Shown: positions 34,952 through 45,969, counted from the stretch's first letter. The stretch is DNA of 64,000 bases from Candolleomyces eurysporus (GCA_027579435.1 JANBPK010000873.1:19634-83633), one strand, 5' to 3'. Notes: generated from the sequence alone by a model not told the origin. Program-made: numbers and translations.

Positions 34952-35727
34952 ATGATCGAGTCGAGTTCTACGGCCACTCTCATCGAGTTTTCTAGCACAT
35001 CGTTGGCAGCCAACTATGCAAGCATTTACGCCAAAATAGTCGACGACGTTTTCACCGAGGAAGCGTGTGCTGAGATCATAATACGGCTCCCCACTAATGG
35101 AAGCCAGCTGGCTTGAGCACGACGGAGCCCACTCAAACCGTGCATACAGACTTTCGCGACAGCGATCGCGCATTGGTATTTGACGACCGAGTCGCTGCCA
35201 AAACCTATGAGCACCTCCGCCCATTGGTCCCCGAAATACACGAGATTAGTCCTACTGGCGAGTGGCCCTTGATCACAGGCAAAGCCGTTAGGAAACAAGG
35301 CCCAACGTGGAAGCTCGTCAGGTATGCCATCCGATTCGTGTATCAACAAAATCGAATTGATATTGACGGACCCTTACCACATGTAATTGAAAGGGTCAAC
35401 CCACGCCTCAGCTTTCTGCGCTACGGACCAGGCCATTACTTCAAACCTCACTGTGATGGTCTCGTCGAACTCGAAGAGGAGAACCAAAAAGCGTTCGTCA
35501 CACTCCACATGTACCTCAACGACCGCGACCAGAATGGCGTCAAGCTACAAGGAGGCTCCACCCGGTTTTGGACACCGAACAAGAAGCACTTCCTTGACGT
35601 CGAGCCCAAAATATAACGCGTTCTTGTGTTTCAGCAACGAATGATCGTTCATAGTGGCGAAGAAGTCCTTGCCGGGACGAACTTGTATACGGCGCGGAGC
35701 GATTTCATGTTCGAGCAAACACCATAA
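34952..35727 (+). pseudogene. 2-oxoglutarate/Fe(II) oxygenase (prolyl-hydroxylase-like), broken
   Basis: The 5' exon starts at an ATG (34952) and reads AKIVDDVFTEEACAEIII, but stops at a TGA near 35115; the continuation (TEPTQTVHTDFRDSDRALVF, VAAKTYEHLRPLVPEI) is in another frame. After an intron at about 35321-35390 the catalytic part follows: RVNPRLSFLRYGPGHYFKPH, the HxD iron site in PHCDG, and LNDRDQNGVKLQGGSTRFW. A TAA at 35614-35616 falls where a codon is expected, and the same frame continues after it with RVLVFQQRMIVHSGEEVLAG (distal His) and ends at 35727. With one frameshift and one in-frame stop before the distal His, this is most likely a pseudogene. The parent would be a dioxygenase acting on protein or small-molecule substrates. 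Confidence 0.7.
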
Positions 35728-35981
35728 TCGTTACATACAAGGGACTCCGTGTAACAGTTGAACGCAACAAAATATAATACAATCGCATTTGAGTATGCCC
35801 TCTTCTTTCCAAGAAAATATGCTAAGCAATCCACGTTCCCTTTCATTCGTGGTTACTACTAATACTAATATGCATTGGGCAAACTGTTTCTCGCTCGCTA
35901 CATGCAACTTGATACACAGTGGCTTAGTGGTCGAATTCTTATTCATATCGTGCTTCCAGAAATGTCCCTTTTTTCCAGCCC

Positions 35982-37403
35982 CTAAGGGCGGAGGAGGTGC
36001 ACTCTGTGGCCTCTTGAAGATTCCGCCATGGGGCAGCACAGGTCTGGGTCCCGATATGTCGCTTTCAAAGTGGCGCTTCGATCCCCTTCCTCTCCCATAA
36101 ACGCGTCCACGTGTTCGAGGTTGTACTCCGGCGGGAGGTTCAACAGTTCAAGGACTTGGAGGTTGGGGAGAACACTCGAGACACGAGTGTCTTTGAAACA
36201 ATCACCGTCGAGGTCGAACTCGTCCAGGGTGAGGTGCGTAAGGGAATCAAGGCGCTCTAACATCCTTGAGAAAGTGGGAGCCTTGATTGATGCATAATGA
36301 AGGCGCAGAGAGCGGAGAGTGGACTGGGATGAACCTGATCGATCCATGAAAACTCCTAAAGCCCGTCCAAATGATTCGTCCACCTCTTCAATCGGCGGAA
36401 GGCCGTTCGATACGCGAGGACACTCGAAATAGGGGTCTTCATCACCAGCCTTAACGAAAGTGCAGTCGAGATACTGTTGACGCTCAAGATCGGTCTCGTG
36501 CCGCTCGAAGCTGACATCGATGTGGTGGATGTTTGGTGCTCTGAGAAATTTGAACAAAATGCCGGCCTCAGATGGTTTGCATTGTAGGTCGGAATCGCTA
36601 TATTGCACACGACCATCCTCGAGATCAAGTGCTAGGGTGTCGACATTTAGGCAGTGTTGTATTGTGGTGAGGAAAATAGGATCTCTTTCCCAGTCGCAGT
36701 GGAAAGAGAAAGAGGTGAGGGATCTGAGGAGCTTGGGTGGAATCCGAAACGACGCCATGTTGGCGGGATAGTCTGGGTCGGGCACTATGGCGGCATGGGA
36801 AGGCAGGTGGAGCTCGAGGATAGTTAATGACTGTGGTATGTTGAGGGAGAGAAAATGCGCGGCATCCAGTGGTACGTCCCGGGATACGGTGAAGCTCACC
36901 GACCTGAGGCTATCCCAGAGGCGTCGATTTGGAACCGACTCGAGAAGGTTGCGGTAACATCTCGCGCTGTCAGAGGTGACGCGAAGGTGTTTGAGCGCTG
37001 GTCCTTCCTCCAAAAAATGAAGAAGGCCAGATCCCGTTAGTCGACATTGCTTGGGCGTGGCGCATCTGTAATGCGGAAGAACAAAAATCGTCAAGGTCTT
37101 GGGAGCGACTCCTGAGCGATTGAACCAGTCAATGACGTTTTGAAATGGGTAGGATGTGGTAAAACCCAGAATGATTCGAAGGTTAGTCCAGAGGATAGGC
37201 GTCCGTCGCGCGGCATCATTCGACCGCTTGGAAACTAAACACAACCTTGTCAATTCACCCCCACCAGCCTGATCCATAACAGGTGGAAAGAACCGCGTGA
37301 ATAACTATCCAATGGTTTCGAGGGGTACATGATGGGTGGTGTCCGCGACGCTAGTCACTTTGTGTGAGATTGGTGTGTCACATTGGGGATCTTGACCAGG
37401 CAT
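35982..37403 (-). pseudogene. F-box/LRR paralogue with nonsense codon
   Basis: Aligns end to end with the intact F-box gene at 39149-40702. From the ATG at 37403-37401 it reads MPGQDPQCDTPIS and HHVPLETIG, then TAG (37305-37307) at the position of the Glu in the paralogue's PLEIIGEIFARF, then LFTRFFPPVMDQAGGGELTR in the same frame. About 21 residues (the paralogue's PFITSV to LRLR) are also missing, in frame. The C-terminus ends differently (HRVHLLRP). Downstream Met codons could start a product without the F-box. A recent loss of function is likely. Confidence 0.75.
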
Positions 37404-37624
37404 GGTGAAGGCGATGGATAAGAATGGGCTTGGGTATTTGGGGTCCTTTTATCTGTCGCCTGTGTTATTTTTATTTGTAGTATTCGGATCTGTCGGGAAT
37501 GTCCATGCACGCGACGATTGGTATCAGACGGATGCTCGAAGAAAGTACGCGCGACTCCATGAACAAAGATGTTCAGTCAGATTGGCCAACAGTCGAATAA
37601 CAGATATATGAAAAGAATGTACTG

Positions 37625-38875
37625 CTATACCAAAACTTCCCAAACCCTAACTCCTTCTTCGTCTTTCTCCATCATGTCAAGGAGTTTAGGACGCCCGGAG
37701 TTTCTCACCATGCTGAAAATTGCTGACGTCCCGGCAAACGTGATACCTAGTCACGACGGTCAGACAGTCCCATTGCGTAGAGCTAAAGCATTCTCACCGT
37801 TCTCCGTCCCAGAACGATTGCATGCGATCACGATGGTCTCTTGATCGGGCACACCCGGCGAAGATGTCGACGAGGCTAGTGCGTCTTTCGCCCAGAGTGG
37901 TCGGAGCCTTGCGGCCCAATACTCGAGGGTGTTCCAATCATTCCGACCATCATCGCCTTCTGCCTGAGGTTGTGACGATTGGAGCCAATTATTGAGCAGA
38001 ATTAGAACATTTGATTTGTTTCCCAAGCAATGGTTTGCCAGCTCATAGGGTCCATCTTCTAACGACGTCCATGGTGATCCTGGCATAGTGTTGAGGTCCA
38101 TGCAGATACCTAGGCTCACGGTTCGCAGTGGAGAGGGAAGGTGATATGTCGCAAAGCCGGTCCCTGAAATATATAAGGTTGGTATTATCAGGATAAGAGC
38201 GGAAGTTCGACACGTACCAGCCTTAGCCCATGTCTTGTCGGTGTCGTATAGGTTTGTCTTACGGTAGCCGCCGGCCCAGCTGCCTTCAGGGTCGTACAGC
38301 ACAGCGCTGTTGGAGCCGACTGCAAGGCCAGAGGTACTCTCAGTACCAACTAGCGCTTCCAATGGTGGCTTGTCTTCTTCAGCTGACAGCCTCTCCGGGT
38401 ATCCAGCCAAGACGTAGCAGCCCAGGCGTTTGGCGATTTCCGAGCAGAATTGGGATGTAGGTCCTAGGCGAGGCTCTTCGAGATAAGGCGTGATTGCGGT
38501 CGCGTTTTCGAAGACGTAGCCTATACATGATGCAAATCGAGTAAACAAAAGATTGTTTCCCTGGGCATCGCAATATCGTACCAGAGAAAGCCATCTCCGG
38601 AAAACATAGTAAGTCGAGACTCTTGGTCTGAAGCCTGCTTGGATGAATCGTTTGCAATGCATATAAGCATCGTACCGGAAACAGAGAGGGAGTCTCCTAA
38701 CCTGCTACATAGCTCTCTTGCTCTCTTGATATTAGATTGAATTTGCCCAATCTTTTCCGAGGGTATTCACGAACGTGTTCCATGAATTGCGGTCGAGTCG
38801 GGAGTGTTGGTTTAGACCAACCTTGGGATTCAGCTGGACCACTCCAATTCTAAGATTGATCCGAGGATTTGGCAT
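37625..38875 (-). CDS. NTA1: protein N-terminal amidase (Nta1-like nitrilase)
   Basis: Carbon-nitrogen hydrolase that deamidates N-terminal Asn and Gln to Asp and Glu, the first step of the tertiary branch of the Arg/N-degron pathway. Five or six exons are proposed from ATG 38875-38873. In order: RINLRIGVVQLNPK, KIGQIQSNIKRARELC, LDLLCFPEMAFSG (catalytic Glu), GYVFENATAITPYLEEPRLG, GGYRKTNLYDTDKTWAKA (catalytic Lys), VSLGICMDLN (nucleophile Cys), then CNRSGTENG and FAGTSAIFSM, ending DEEGVRVWEVLV. All three catalytic residues are present. It lies between two F-box paralogues of the same strand. Confidence 0.88.
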
Positions 38876-39148
38876 ATCTACGCTTCAGAAAGTGTTCGAG
38901 CACCGAAGCCGAAAGATAACGATGGTTTGGAGATGGTGGTTGTGGTCAAAGCTGAGCGCTGGCCAGGCAACCAAAGGAATTGATTGCGGCTATCAAGCCG
39001 GCTCGGCACGAGTCCCGCCAATGCAGAAGTAAAAATGATTGTTCGGTCCTGTACTGTTCAGGCTGAAAATAAGAGTCGTGGGTATTGCTAATGTACATTT
39101 CGCAAACAATTTTCCTGCTACATTATACACGGCTTGGGGATCGGACTC

Positions 39149-40702
39149 TCAGTACGAATATGGCGCCACGCGAAATTCTCCCTTTTTCCTAACCCCAGGG
39201 GTAGTCCACGAACCTGGGTCTAAATCCTCTTGGAGCTCTTCAGGTTTCCGCCGCAAATGCAAAGGACAACACAATCCTGGGTCACGATGTGTTGCCTTCA
39301 AAGTGACGGATCGCACCTTCTCTCCTCCCGTGAACGCGTCCACGTGTTCGAGACTGTACTCCGTTGGGAGCTCCAGAAGCTCGAGGACTTTGAGGTTGGG
39401 GAGGACACTCGCGACACGACTGTCTTTAAAACAATCATCGTCAAGGTCAAACTCGTCTAGCGTGAGGTGAGCAAGGGAGTCGAGGGGTTCCAAGAGCCTA
39501 GACAAAGCAGGGGTCTTGATTGACGCATAATGAAGGCGCAGGGAGCGGAGAGTGGACTGGGATGAACCTGACCGACTGATGAAAACTCCTACGGCCTGTC
39601 CAAATGATTCTTCCACCTCGTAAATTACGGGTTCCCCGTCCGAAATGCGAGAACAGTCGAAATACGGGTCTTCATCGTAGGTCTTGATAAAAGTGCAATC
39701 ACCATACTGATCGCGGTCGAAATCGGCCTCGTACGGCTCAAAACTAACGTCAACGTGATGGATGATTGGTGCTTTGAGGAGGCCGAGTAAGTTGGTAGCT
39801 TCAGACGGTTTGCATTGTCGCAGGCGCAGTGTTCGTAGCTTGGGAAGTAATAACCCGTTGCGGGAGACCGATGTAATGAAGGGATCGGAATCGTCACATT
39901 GCACCCGACCATCCTCGAGATTGAGCGTTAACGTGGTCACATTTATGCAGTGCTGCAGTGCGGTGAGGATGATGGGTGATGCTTCCCAATTGCACCGAAT
40001 AGAGAAGGAAGTGAGGGAGCTGAGGAGTTTGGGTGGGATTTGGAACGAAGTCAAGTTGGTTGGGTAATCTCGGTTGAGCAGCGTGAGTAGATGGCCGGGT
40101 AGGTGGAGCTCGAAGGCAGTCAACGACTGTGGCATGCCGAGGGTGAGGAAATTCGAGGCATCGAGCGGCACCTCCGCGGTGATGGTGAAGCTTAATGACC
40201 CAAGACTATCCCAAATATCTCGGATTTTGATCGACTGGAGAAGGTTGCGATAACATCTCCCACTCGGAGACGTGATACGGAGTTGCTTGAGTGCCGGTAC
40301 CTCCTCCAAAAAATGAAGAAGGCCGGATCCGGTTAATCGACACTGTTCGGCCGTTTCACACTGGGTATAATGTGGCAGTACGAAGATCGTTAATGTCTTG
40401 GGTGCGACTCCTGCACGGCTGAGCCATTCGATGACGCTTTGGAATGGGTAGGAAGCGACATAGCCCAGTGTGATTCGAAGGTTGTCCCAAAGGGTGGGTG
40501 ACTGTCGGGCGGCGTCGTTCCAACGTTTGGAAACCAAACACAACTTTGTCAGGTCCCCTCTGCCAGCGTTGTCCATGACGGGTGGGAGGAACCGCGCAAA
40601 TATCTCTCCGATGATTTCGAGAGGTATACGATGGGTGGTGTCCGTGATGCTAGACCCTTCGCGTAGAATCGGCGAGTCACCTTGAGGATTTTGAGTGGAC
40701 AT
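39149..40702 (-). CDS. F-box/LRR protein, intact paralogue
   Basis: A single open frame of 517 aa without introns. The F-box is at residues about 23-65 (HRIPLEIIGEIFARFLPPV, then LTKLCLVSKRWNDAARQSPT, LWDNLRITLGY). It is followed by irregular leucine-rich repeats (KLRTLRLRQCKPSEATNLL, STLRSLRLHYASIK, LAHLTLDEFDLDDDCF, VLPNLKVLELLELP). Such proteins recruit substrates to SCF ubiquitin ligases; targets of this lineage-expanded group are unknown. The copy at 35982-37403 is the broken sister, and upstream DNA of the two also aligns (ATGGTGAAGG/ATGGTGGAGG, TTTTTATTTGT). Confidence 0.85.
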   Translation of the reverse strand: MSTQNPQGDSPILREGSSITDTTHRIPLEIIGEIFARFLPPVMDNAGRGDLTKLCLVSKRWNDAARQSPTLWDNLRITLGYVASYPFQSVIEWLSRAGVAPKTLTIFVLPHYTQCETAEQCRLTGSGLLHFLEEVPALKQLRITSPSGRCYRNLLQSIKIRDIWDSLGSLSFTITAEVPLDASNFLTLGMPQSLTAFELHLPGHLLTLLNRDYPTNLTSFQIPPKLLSSLTSFSIRCNWEASPIILTALQHCINVTTLTLNLEDGRVQCDDSDPFITSVSRNGLLLPKLRTLRLRQCKPSEATNLLGLLKAPIIHHVDVSFEPYEADFDRDQYGDCTFIKTYDEDPYFDCSRISDGEPVIYEVEESFGQAVGVFISRSGSSQSTLRSLRLHYASIKTPALSRLLEPLDSLAHLTLDEFDLDDDCFKDSRVASVLPNLKVLELLELPTEYSLEHVDAFTGGEKVRSVTLKATHRDPGLCCPLHLRRKPEELQEDLDPGSWTTPGVRKKGEFRVAPYSY

Positions 40703-40929
40703 GGTGGAGGTAACCGATAAAGATGAGGCTGGCCATTTGGCTCATTATATTGGGGTTCGGGGTTTGGTGTTTGTTTTTATTTGTGGCGTTCGGGAACGGT
40801 CATGCACGCCACGGTTTGGTAGCAGAGCGAATTCAAAACGAGCGGCTCGGAGAGCAAAGAATCTCAGTCTGACCAACGGTGGGATATGTAAATAGATCGC
40901 GGCGAGCAATCCGGCTCCGAGGTGATGGG

Positions 40930-41120
40930 TGTTGTCAATGGCCATGTCGGCCCAGAAGGCTTCCGCGAGCACTTCTATGCCAGGGGAGTGGGTATTGGGA
41001 GTGTCTGGATATGTTTCGTCGAGATATTTGATGATTTTCGACGAATCTTCTCGCGTTCGTGGAGCAGTATTAGATCGGTGGGGGGTGTATGCAGGCGTCC
41101 CATTTGGTCTGATCTCGCTA
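40930..41120 (-). pseudogene. GST fragment F (N-terminal half)
   Basis: On the - strand this matches the middle of GST C: the region coding for AIYDSSTNARISDSLKII, the Pro-Leu loop TPKLLSPGTEVL and the following helix. Small deletions break the frame. No C-terminal domain follows; the remainder of the matching DNA belongs to a different GST (next entry). Confidence 0.7.
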
Positions 41121-41369
41121 ATTGAGAGCTATTGATGATCGATCACTTCCAAATCTCTATAACAGGAAGGACTGTTGCCGATCTGATAAAGTCGGAGGAA
41201 CCGCTTTCTCCTACTTCTGATTTTGCTCTGGATCTTCTCAAGAGGAGCTATCACAGAGCTGACTCGATTCCAAAGGAGAAGCCAATATCGATATCAAAAT
41301 TACCTACGCATTACTAAGAACAAAGTTACACTTTCGAGGTACTTTGAGTGGTGTGTAATAACACGCATC
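41121..41369. repeat. GST 3' flank duplicate
   Basis: About 240 bases that align with 44925-45153, the spacer between GST C and GST D (ATTGATGATCGATCACTT, ACAGGAAGGA, GAGGAACCGCTTTCTC, CTTTCGAGGTACT). This shows that fragments F and E came from one duplication of the C-D segment. Confidence 0.7.
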
Positions 41370-41713
41370 CTAATAAATTTTTAAGTATGGCCTCGTCCTC
41401 TCCCAAAGCGCGCTCCACAATCCTCCGCTCCAACCGTCAATTCTCTTCCATCCCTTACTGTCCTCCCCGGTGATAATCACGGCAAATGCGATACCAGAGG
41501 CCGTAATGAGATCAGACATGGTCACCTCATTCCCCATAATCCAGGGCCCACCCTGAACTTTACCCTCGGACGTCTTGAACCAGCTGCTTGGTACCTTCAA
41601 CGCTTCCTGAGCCTCTGCCCACAGCTTCTCTTGCAGTACTTTGTTTTACTTGAGCTGTTCCATGAACATGCCCGTCACAGCTTCCACCCTCTGTCGATAT
41701 TTGTCCGAAGACG
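41370..41713 (-). pseudogene. GST fragment E (C-terminal part, GST D-like)
   Basis: Reads GGPWIMGNEVTMSDLI and RIDGWSGGLWSALWERTRPY, nearly identical to the end of GST D. A TAA at 41646-41648 replaces the GAA of GST D, and homology to GST D stops at about 41713, so the thioredoxin-like domain and start are missing. Confidence 0.8.
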
Positions 41714-41719
41714 GTAACT

Positions 41720-41850
41720 TGTAATGGATTGATTGAAGTCAGCAGACTCCTATTTAAAACCGTAGAGAAATCACTCGCTGCGCAGCTCAGAAGCGTGATA
41801 AGAATATACGAAGCATCGCTGCAACTGCGCATATGTCAACTTTATAAGAC
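41720..41850 (-). repeat. copy of the GST C promoter
   Basis: GATTGAAGTCAGC, GAGAAATCACTCGCTGCGCAG, AGCGTGATAAGAATATACGA and TCGCTGCAACTGCGCATATG align with 44667-44778 upstream of GST C. It sits directly behind the C-terminal fragment E, so a deletion joined a C-type promoter to a D-type tail. Confidence 0.7.
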
Positions 41851-42662
41851 CTCGGCCTCGGGCACGATTTATACACACACCAACGCATTCGGCGACTGTT
41901 GTCCTCCAATCTTTTTTATGATTTGAAAGCGAGTTGATGTCTACGTATCAATATCACCCACATCTACAGAAAACATCTTTTCACCTCATCAGAAAGTTTC
42001 GTTCAGCCTATCATCTCACTTGAGAACAATTGTATTCTTAACTCTACGGACTTTCAGTCCATTAACCTTTTGCTTGCTTACGGTCTCATCGCCATTGTTC
42101 CCGTCCAACATTTTAATACCTACGTCAGTTTCAATTTTTTCTTGTATTTGCTGTAAACGCCAGCACGATTCCTCATTGACAGGACCATGTTGCAGGCATG
42201 ACGCCTCGTGTTGCTCCCTTGTGAACCTAACTCGCAGGTGACTGGCAACAAGAAGACAGGAAGCCTTTCTGCCGCGACACAAGAGATATTCATCCGCTTG
42301 CTTTCCAAGGGACTTTGCGGCCTGTTGAGGTTAAGTGCTATGACCGGAGGACGGGTGTAGGCCTGACGTTTAAGTTTCTTTGACCCCGTCATCCACCTTC
42401 GGGGAGAATGTTTCATTGGCACTGACCGACGACGGGTTGAGCAGGCATTTAATGTCAAGCTATAGATGGTGGCAACATCCTCACGATAGCCCAGACCACA
42501 CGCCGCATAAACATTCCACTTCCCGGCTCACATTCAGGGGAAGATCGCGCAGGCACCAAGAGGTGTGCATGCCTGCCTGTATACTTGATTAGGTTTTATG
42601 TACAACGTGGACTCTGCAGCCGCTGCGGGGCTCCAGAAAGCATTTGGAAGAAGCATCCCTGT
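41851..42662. other. intergenic
   Basis: Downstream of GST B. No gene or repeat was recognised. Confidence 0.4.
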
Positions 42663-43521
42663 TTAATGGACTGTGGCGTATTGTTTGAACAGCCCCCAGT
42701 ATTCCCTCCACCTTCCGTCGTTCCAACTTCCAATCTTCTTCCACTCCTCGCTATCCTCTCCGAACACCGCCACAGGCCACGCCAAATCGGCAGCCAAGAC
42801 GATATCCGCAAGCCTGACATCTTTCCCAGTAAGCCACGGCCCAACAGCCTGATTCGGGCTTTTCGAAGCCGCCTTCAACCAGTCGTTAACAGTACTATAC
42901 CCCTCCTCGGCATCTTTCCATGCTTTATCGATTAGCGCCGCGTTCTGCTTGAACTCCTCCAGGCTCATCTTCGCCCAAGACTCGAAATTCCCCCGATATT
43001 TCGTGGCGCTGGGCCCATCCAGGCCTGAGGTGACGGTAGCGGGTACTACCAATGGCCATGTCGGCCTCCTCATCCTCTGTCGGACCGCCCAGGTAAAGGC
43101 TGCCGTAAGGACTTCCGTGCCGGGAGCGAGGAGCTTGGGGGTGTGTGGATAGGCTTCATCGAGATGTTCGATGATCTTCAACGAATCTGAAATTCGCGCA
43201 TTTGTAGAGGAGTCGTAGATCGCTGGAATCGTATACGCCGGCGTTCCATCTGATCTGATGTCGCTAGGTGGGATGTCGAGCTCTTTGAATCGTTTCTCGA
43301 TATCGCAGTATGGGATCCACTCGGTTTGGTGCTCGATCCCTTTCAGGTTGAGTGCCAATCTGCGAGTTGATATCGGGGCCATACATGTAGGCGCAAATTG
43401 AGCTCAGGAAATAAGCTCAAATACGCCACTAGAGAAATGTGTTTGCGCACCTCACTCTCCATGCATAGGGTGAGACGGACTTTCCTGGAAGGCTAGTGGG
43501 GAAATCGTACAATGTAATCAT
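42663..43521 (-). CDS. glutathione S-transferase B
   Basis: Exons 43521-43451 (71 nt) and 43359-42663 code for 255 aa. Same family as GST A: MITLYDFPTSLPGKSVSPY with the Ser-Pro catalytic region, AWRVRLALNLKGIEHQTEW, YTIPAIYDSSTNARISDSL and LKIIEHLDEAYPHTP in the glutathione-binding domain, then a helical domain with PWLTGKDVRLADIVLAADL and ending EYWGLFKQYATVH. About 75-80% identical to GST C by eye, so a tandem duplicate. The intron is 91 nt. Its promoter has a perfect TGACTCA. Confidence 0.92.
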
Positions 43522-43583
43522 GGCTTGGAAGATGGCTTGCAAGGGATTGAAAGCCAGTGGCTCCTGCCAAAATCGTAGAAAGA

Positions 43584-43590
43584 TGACTCA
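43584..43590. promoter_or_regulatory. AP-1/Gcn4-like site before GST B
   Basis: TGACTCA lies 62 bases upstream of the GST B start codon. The aligned site before GST C is TGACTCG at almost the same distance. Yap1/AP-1-type factors that control fungal GSTs use such sites (established knowledge); binding here is inference. Confidence 0.4.
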
Positions 43591-43818
43591 TTGCAGAATT
43601 CAGAAGTGTGATGTAAAGCAAGCGTCATCTGCGTAGTCCAGACCATAGACGGGATTGGTTCCCTTTTCAAGCTCAAACTCTACTGAAGATCGGGCTGGCT
43701 TTTGGTACGAGTGATATGCTATCTTTGCACCTTTTATACATAAATAGAATTCATGTTACACAGCATGGACTCTACAGCGGCTGGTATCCCAGAAAGCATT
43801 GAGGAGAAGCGTCACTGT

Positions 43819-44642
43819 CTAATGGACTGTGGCATACTGCTTGATAAGGCCCCAGTATTCTTTCCACCTTCCGTCGTTCCAACCCCCAATCTTCTTCCAC
43901 TCCTCGCTATCCTCTCCAAAAACTGCCACAGGCCAAGCCAAATTGGCAGCCAAGACAATATCCGGAAGTTTAATGTCTTTCCCAGTAATCCAAGGCCCAA
44001 CAGGCTGGTTCTCAGGGCTTTTCGAAGCCGCTTTCCGCCAGTCGTTGATAGTGCTGTACCCCTCCTCCATATCCTTCCACAATTTATCCATCATCACCGT
44101 GTTCTGCTTGAATTCTTCTATGTTCATCTTCGCTTTGGACTCGAATACGCCCTGAAATTTCAGCGAGCTCTTCTCATCTATGCTGGCGATGATTTTGACC
44201 ACGGTAAATGGCCATATAAATCTCATATTTTGCCCAACAGCCCAGGTAAAGGCCTCCGTGAGCACTTCCGTGCCAGGGGACAGGAGTTTGGGAGTGTCTG
44301 GATAGGTTTCGTCTAAATATTTGATAATCTTCAACGAATCTGAAATTCGCGCGTTCGTGGAGGAGTCGTAGATCGCTGGGACGGTGTATGCAGGCGTCCC
44401 ATCTGGTTCGATCTCGCTGGGTGGGATGTCGAGCTCTCTGAGTCGTTTCTCAAGGTCGCAGGATAGGATCCACTCGGTTTGGTGCTCGATCCCTTTCAGG
44501 TTCAAAGCCAATCTGTGAGTTAAATTTAGTACGAGATAGGGAAGCCACTGGCAACAATGTGTTTGGCATACCTCACTCTCCATGTGTGTGGTGAAATGGA
44601 TTTTCCTGGAAGGCTAGTGGGGAAGTCGTACAATGTAATCAT
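43819..44642 (-). CDS. glutathione S-transferase C
   Basis: Exons 44642-44572 (71 nt) and 44512-43819 code for 254 aa. MITLYDFPTSLPGKSISPH opens the thioredoxin-like domain, followed by WRVRLALNLKGIEHQTEW, YTVPAIYDSSTNARISDSL, LKIIKYLDETYPDTPKLL, and the C-terminal domain with PWITGKDIKLPDIVLAANL, ending EYWGLIKQYATVH. Closest to GST B. The intron is 59 nt. A TTTAAAAAAG (about 44689-44698, read on -) could be its TATA element. Confidence 0.92.
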
Positions 44643-44708
44643 GGCTTGGAAGGTGGCTTGCAATGGATGATTGAAGTCAGCGGACTCCTTTTTTAAACCG
44701 TAGAGAAA

Positions 44709-44715
44709 TGACTCG
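44709..44715. promoter_or_regulatory. AP-1-like site before GST C
   Basis: TGACTCG, one base from the TGACTCA of GST B, 66 bases upstream of the start codon and in an aligned promoter segment. The third copy, behind fragment E, has ACTCG preceded by TC instead of TG. Confidence 0.3.
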
Positions 44716-44896
44716 TTGCGCAGCTCGGAAGCGTGATAAGAATATACGAAGAAGCATCGCTGCAACTGCGCATATGTCAGCTTTCAAAGTTCATTTATAG
44801 CCACAGCGCCATAAGTCTTCCTCTGTATCCTGATTTAGACCTCATATTGAGCAGGAGTGGAAACCGGCCGTTCCTTAAAGGGACCTTGTGCCGTTT

Positions 44897-44925
44897 ATAT
44901 GAATATGAATATGAATATGAATATT
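44897..44925. repeat. hexanucleotide microsatellite
   Basis: Between four and five copies of ATATGA in the spacer between GST C and GST D. The duplicated spacer at 41121 lacks the expansion. Confidence 0.85.
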
Positions 44926-45153
44926 GATGATCGATCACTTTGAAATTTCTCAAACAGGAAGGAGTACTGCCGATCTGATGAGGCCGAAGGAACCGCTTTC
45001 TCATCCTTTCGATTTGTTATTCTCAAAAGGAGTTATCATTGAACCGAATCGATTTCTCACCAGACAAAGGAGAGGTCATTATCAAAATCAAAATCGCCTA
45101 TGCACTAACAAGCTTCCACTTTCGAGGTACTCCGAGTACTAGTACCACACATT

Positions 45154-45969
45154 CTAGTAAACTTTGAGGTATGGCCTCGTCCTCTCCCAAAGGGCGCTCC
45201 ACAATCCTTCGCTCCAACCGTCAATCCTCTTCCATTCCTCACTGTCCTCCCCAGCATTAATCGCGGCGAATCCGATATTAGAGGAGGTAATGAGATCGGA
45301 CATGGTCACCTCATTCCCCATAATCCACGGTCCACCCTGAACTTTACCGTCGGACGTCTTGAACCAGCTGCTTGGCACCTTGAGCGCTTCCTGGGCCTCC
45401 GCCCACAGCTTCTCTTGCAGCTCCTTGTTTTCCTTGAGCTGTTCCATGGACATGCCCGTCACAGCTTCCAGCCTCTGACGATATTTGTCCGAAGATGCTC
45501 CCTTCAAGTTGGTGACGATGTTGGGAGCCAAAAGAGGCCAGAGTTTGAAAAACGCTTGGCCAAGACCCCAATCGAATGCCGTGTTGAGTACGTTGGTCCC
45601 CGGGGGGATGATTCGTGGAGTATTCGGGTAGGTCTGATCAAGGTACTTGATGATCTTGAGTGAGTCGGAAATTTGAGTGTTGGTTGAGTCGTCGTATATG
45701 GCTGGGACAGTGTAGAACGGCGATCCATCTGGTTTCTTGCCGCTCGGTGGGAGGCCTAGCTCTTTGAACCGTTTCTCAAGATCGGCATATTCGACCCATT
45801 CGGTTTGGTGCTGTATTCCCTTGATGTTAAGAGCAAACCTTTAAAGAGAAGTTAGAATCAACGCCAAGAATCTCAGTGCAAAAACGGGCGTGACGTACCT
45901 GACCCTCCAGACAAATGGTGACGTGCTTTTGTAAGAGAGGGTTGCCGGGAAGTCGTAGAGTGTAATCAT
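45154..45969 (-). CDS. glutathione S-transferase D
   Basis: Exons 45969-45899 (71 nt) and 45838-45154 code for 251 aa. MITLYDFPATLSYKSTSPF, WRVRFALNIKGIQHQTEW, FYTVPAIYDDSTNTQISDSL and IIKYLDQTYPNTPRIIPPG make the glutathione domain; the C-terminal domain carries PWIMGNEVTMSDLITSSN and ends ALWERTRPYLKVY. More distant from B and C than these are from each other, and nearer to GST A in several positions. The intron is 60 nt. Confidence 0.92.

Noticed and set aside
37569..37844. + strand frame over the NTA1 3' end
   Set aside because: The - strand reads continuous amidase motifs (FAGTSAIFSM) there.
42020..42458. Possible gene between the GST fragments and GST B
   Set aside because: Short overlapping frames on both strands without motifs or splice-compatible partners.
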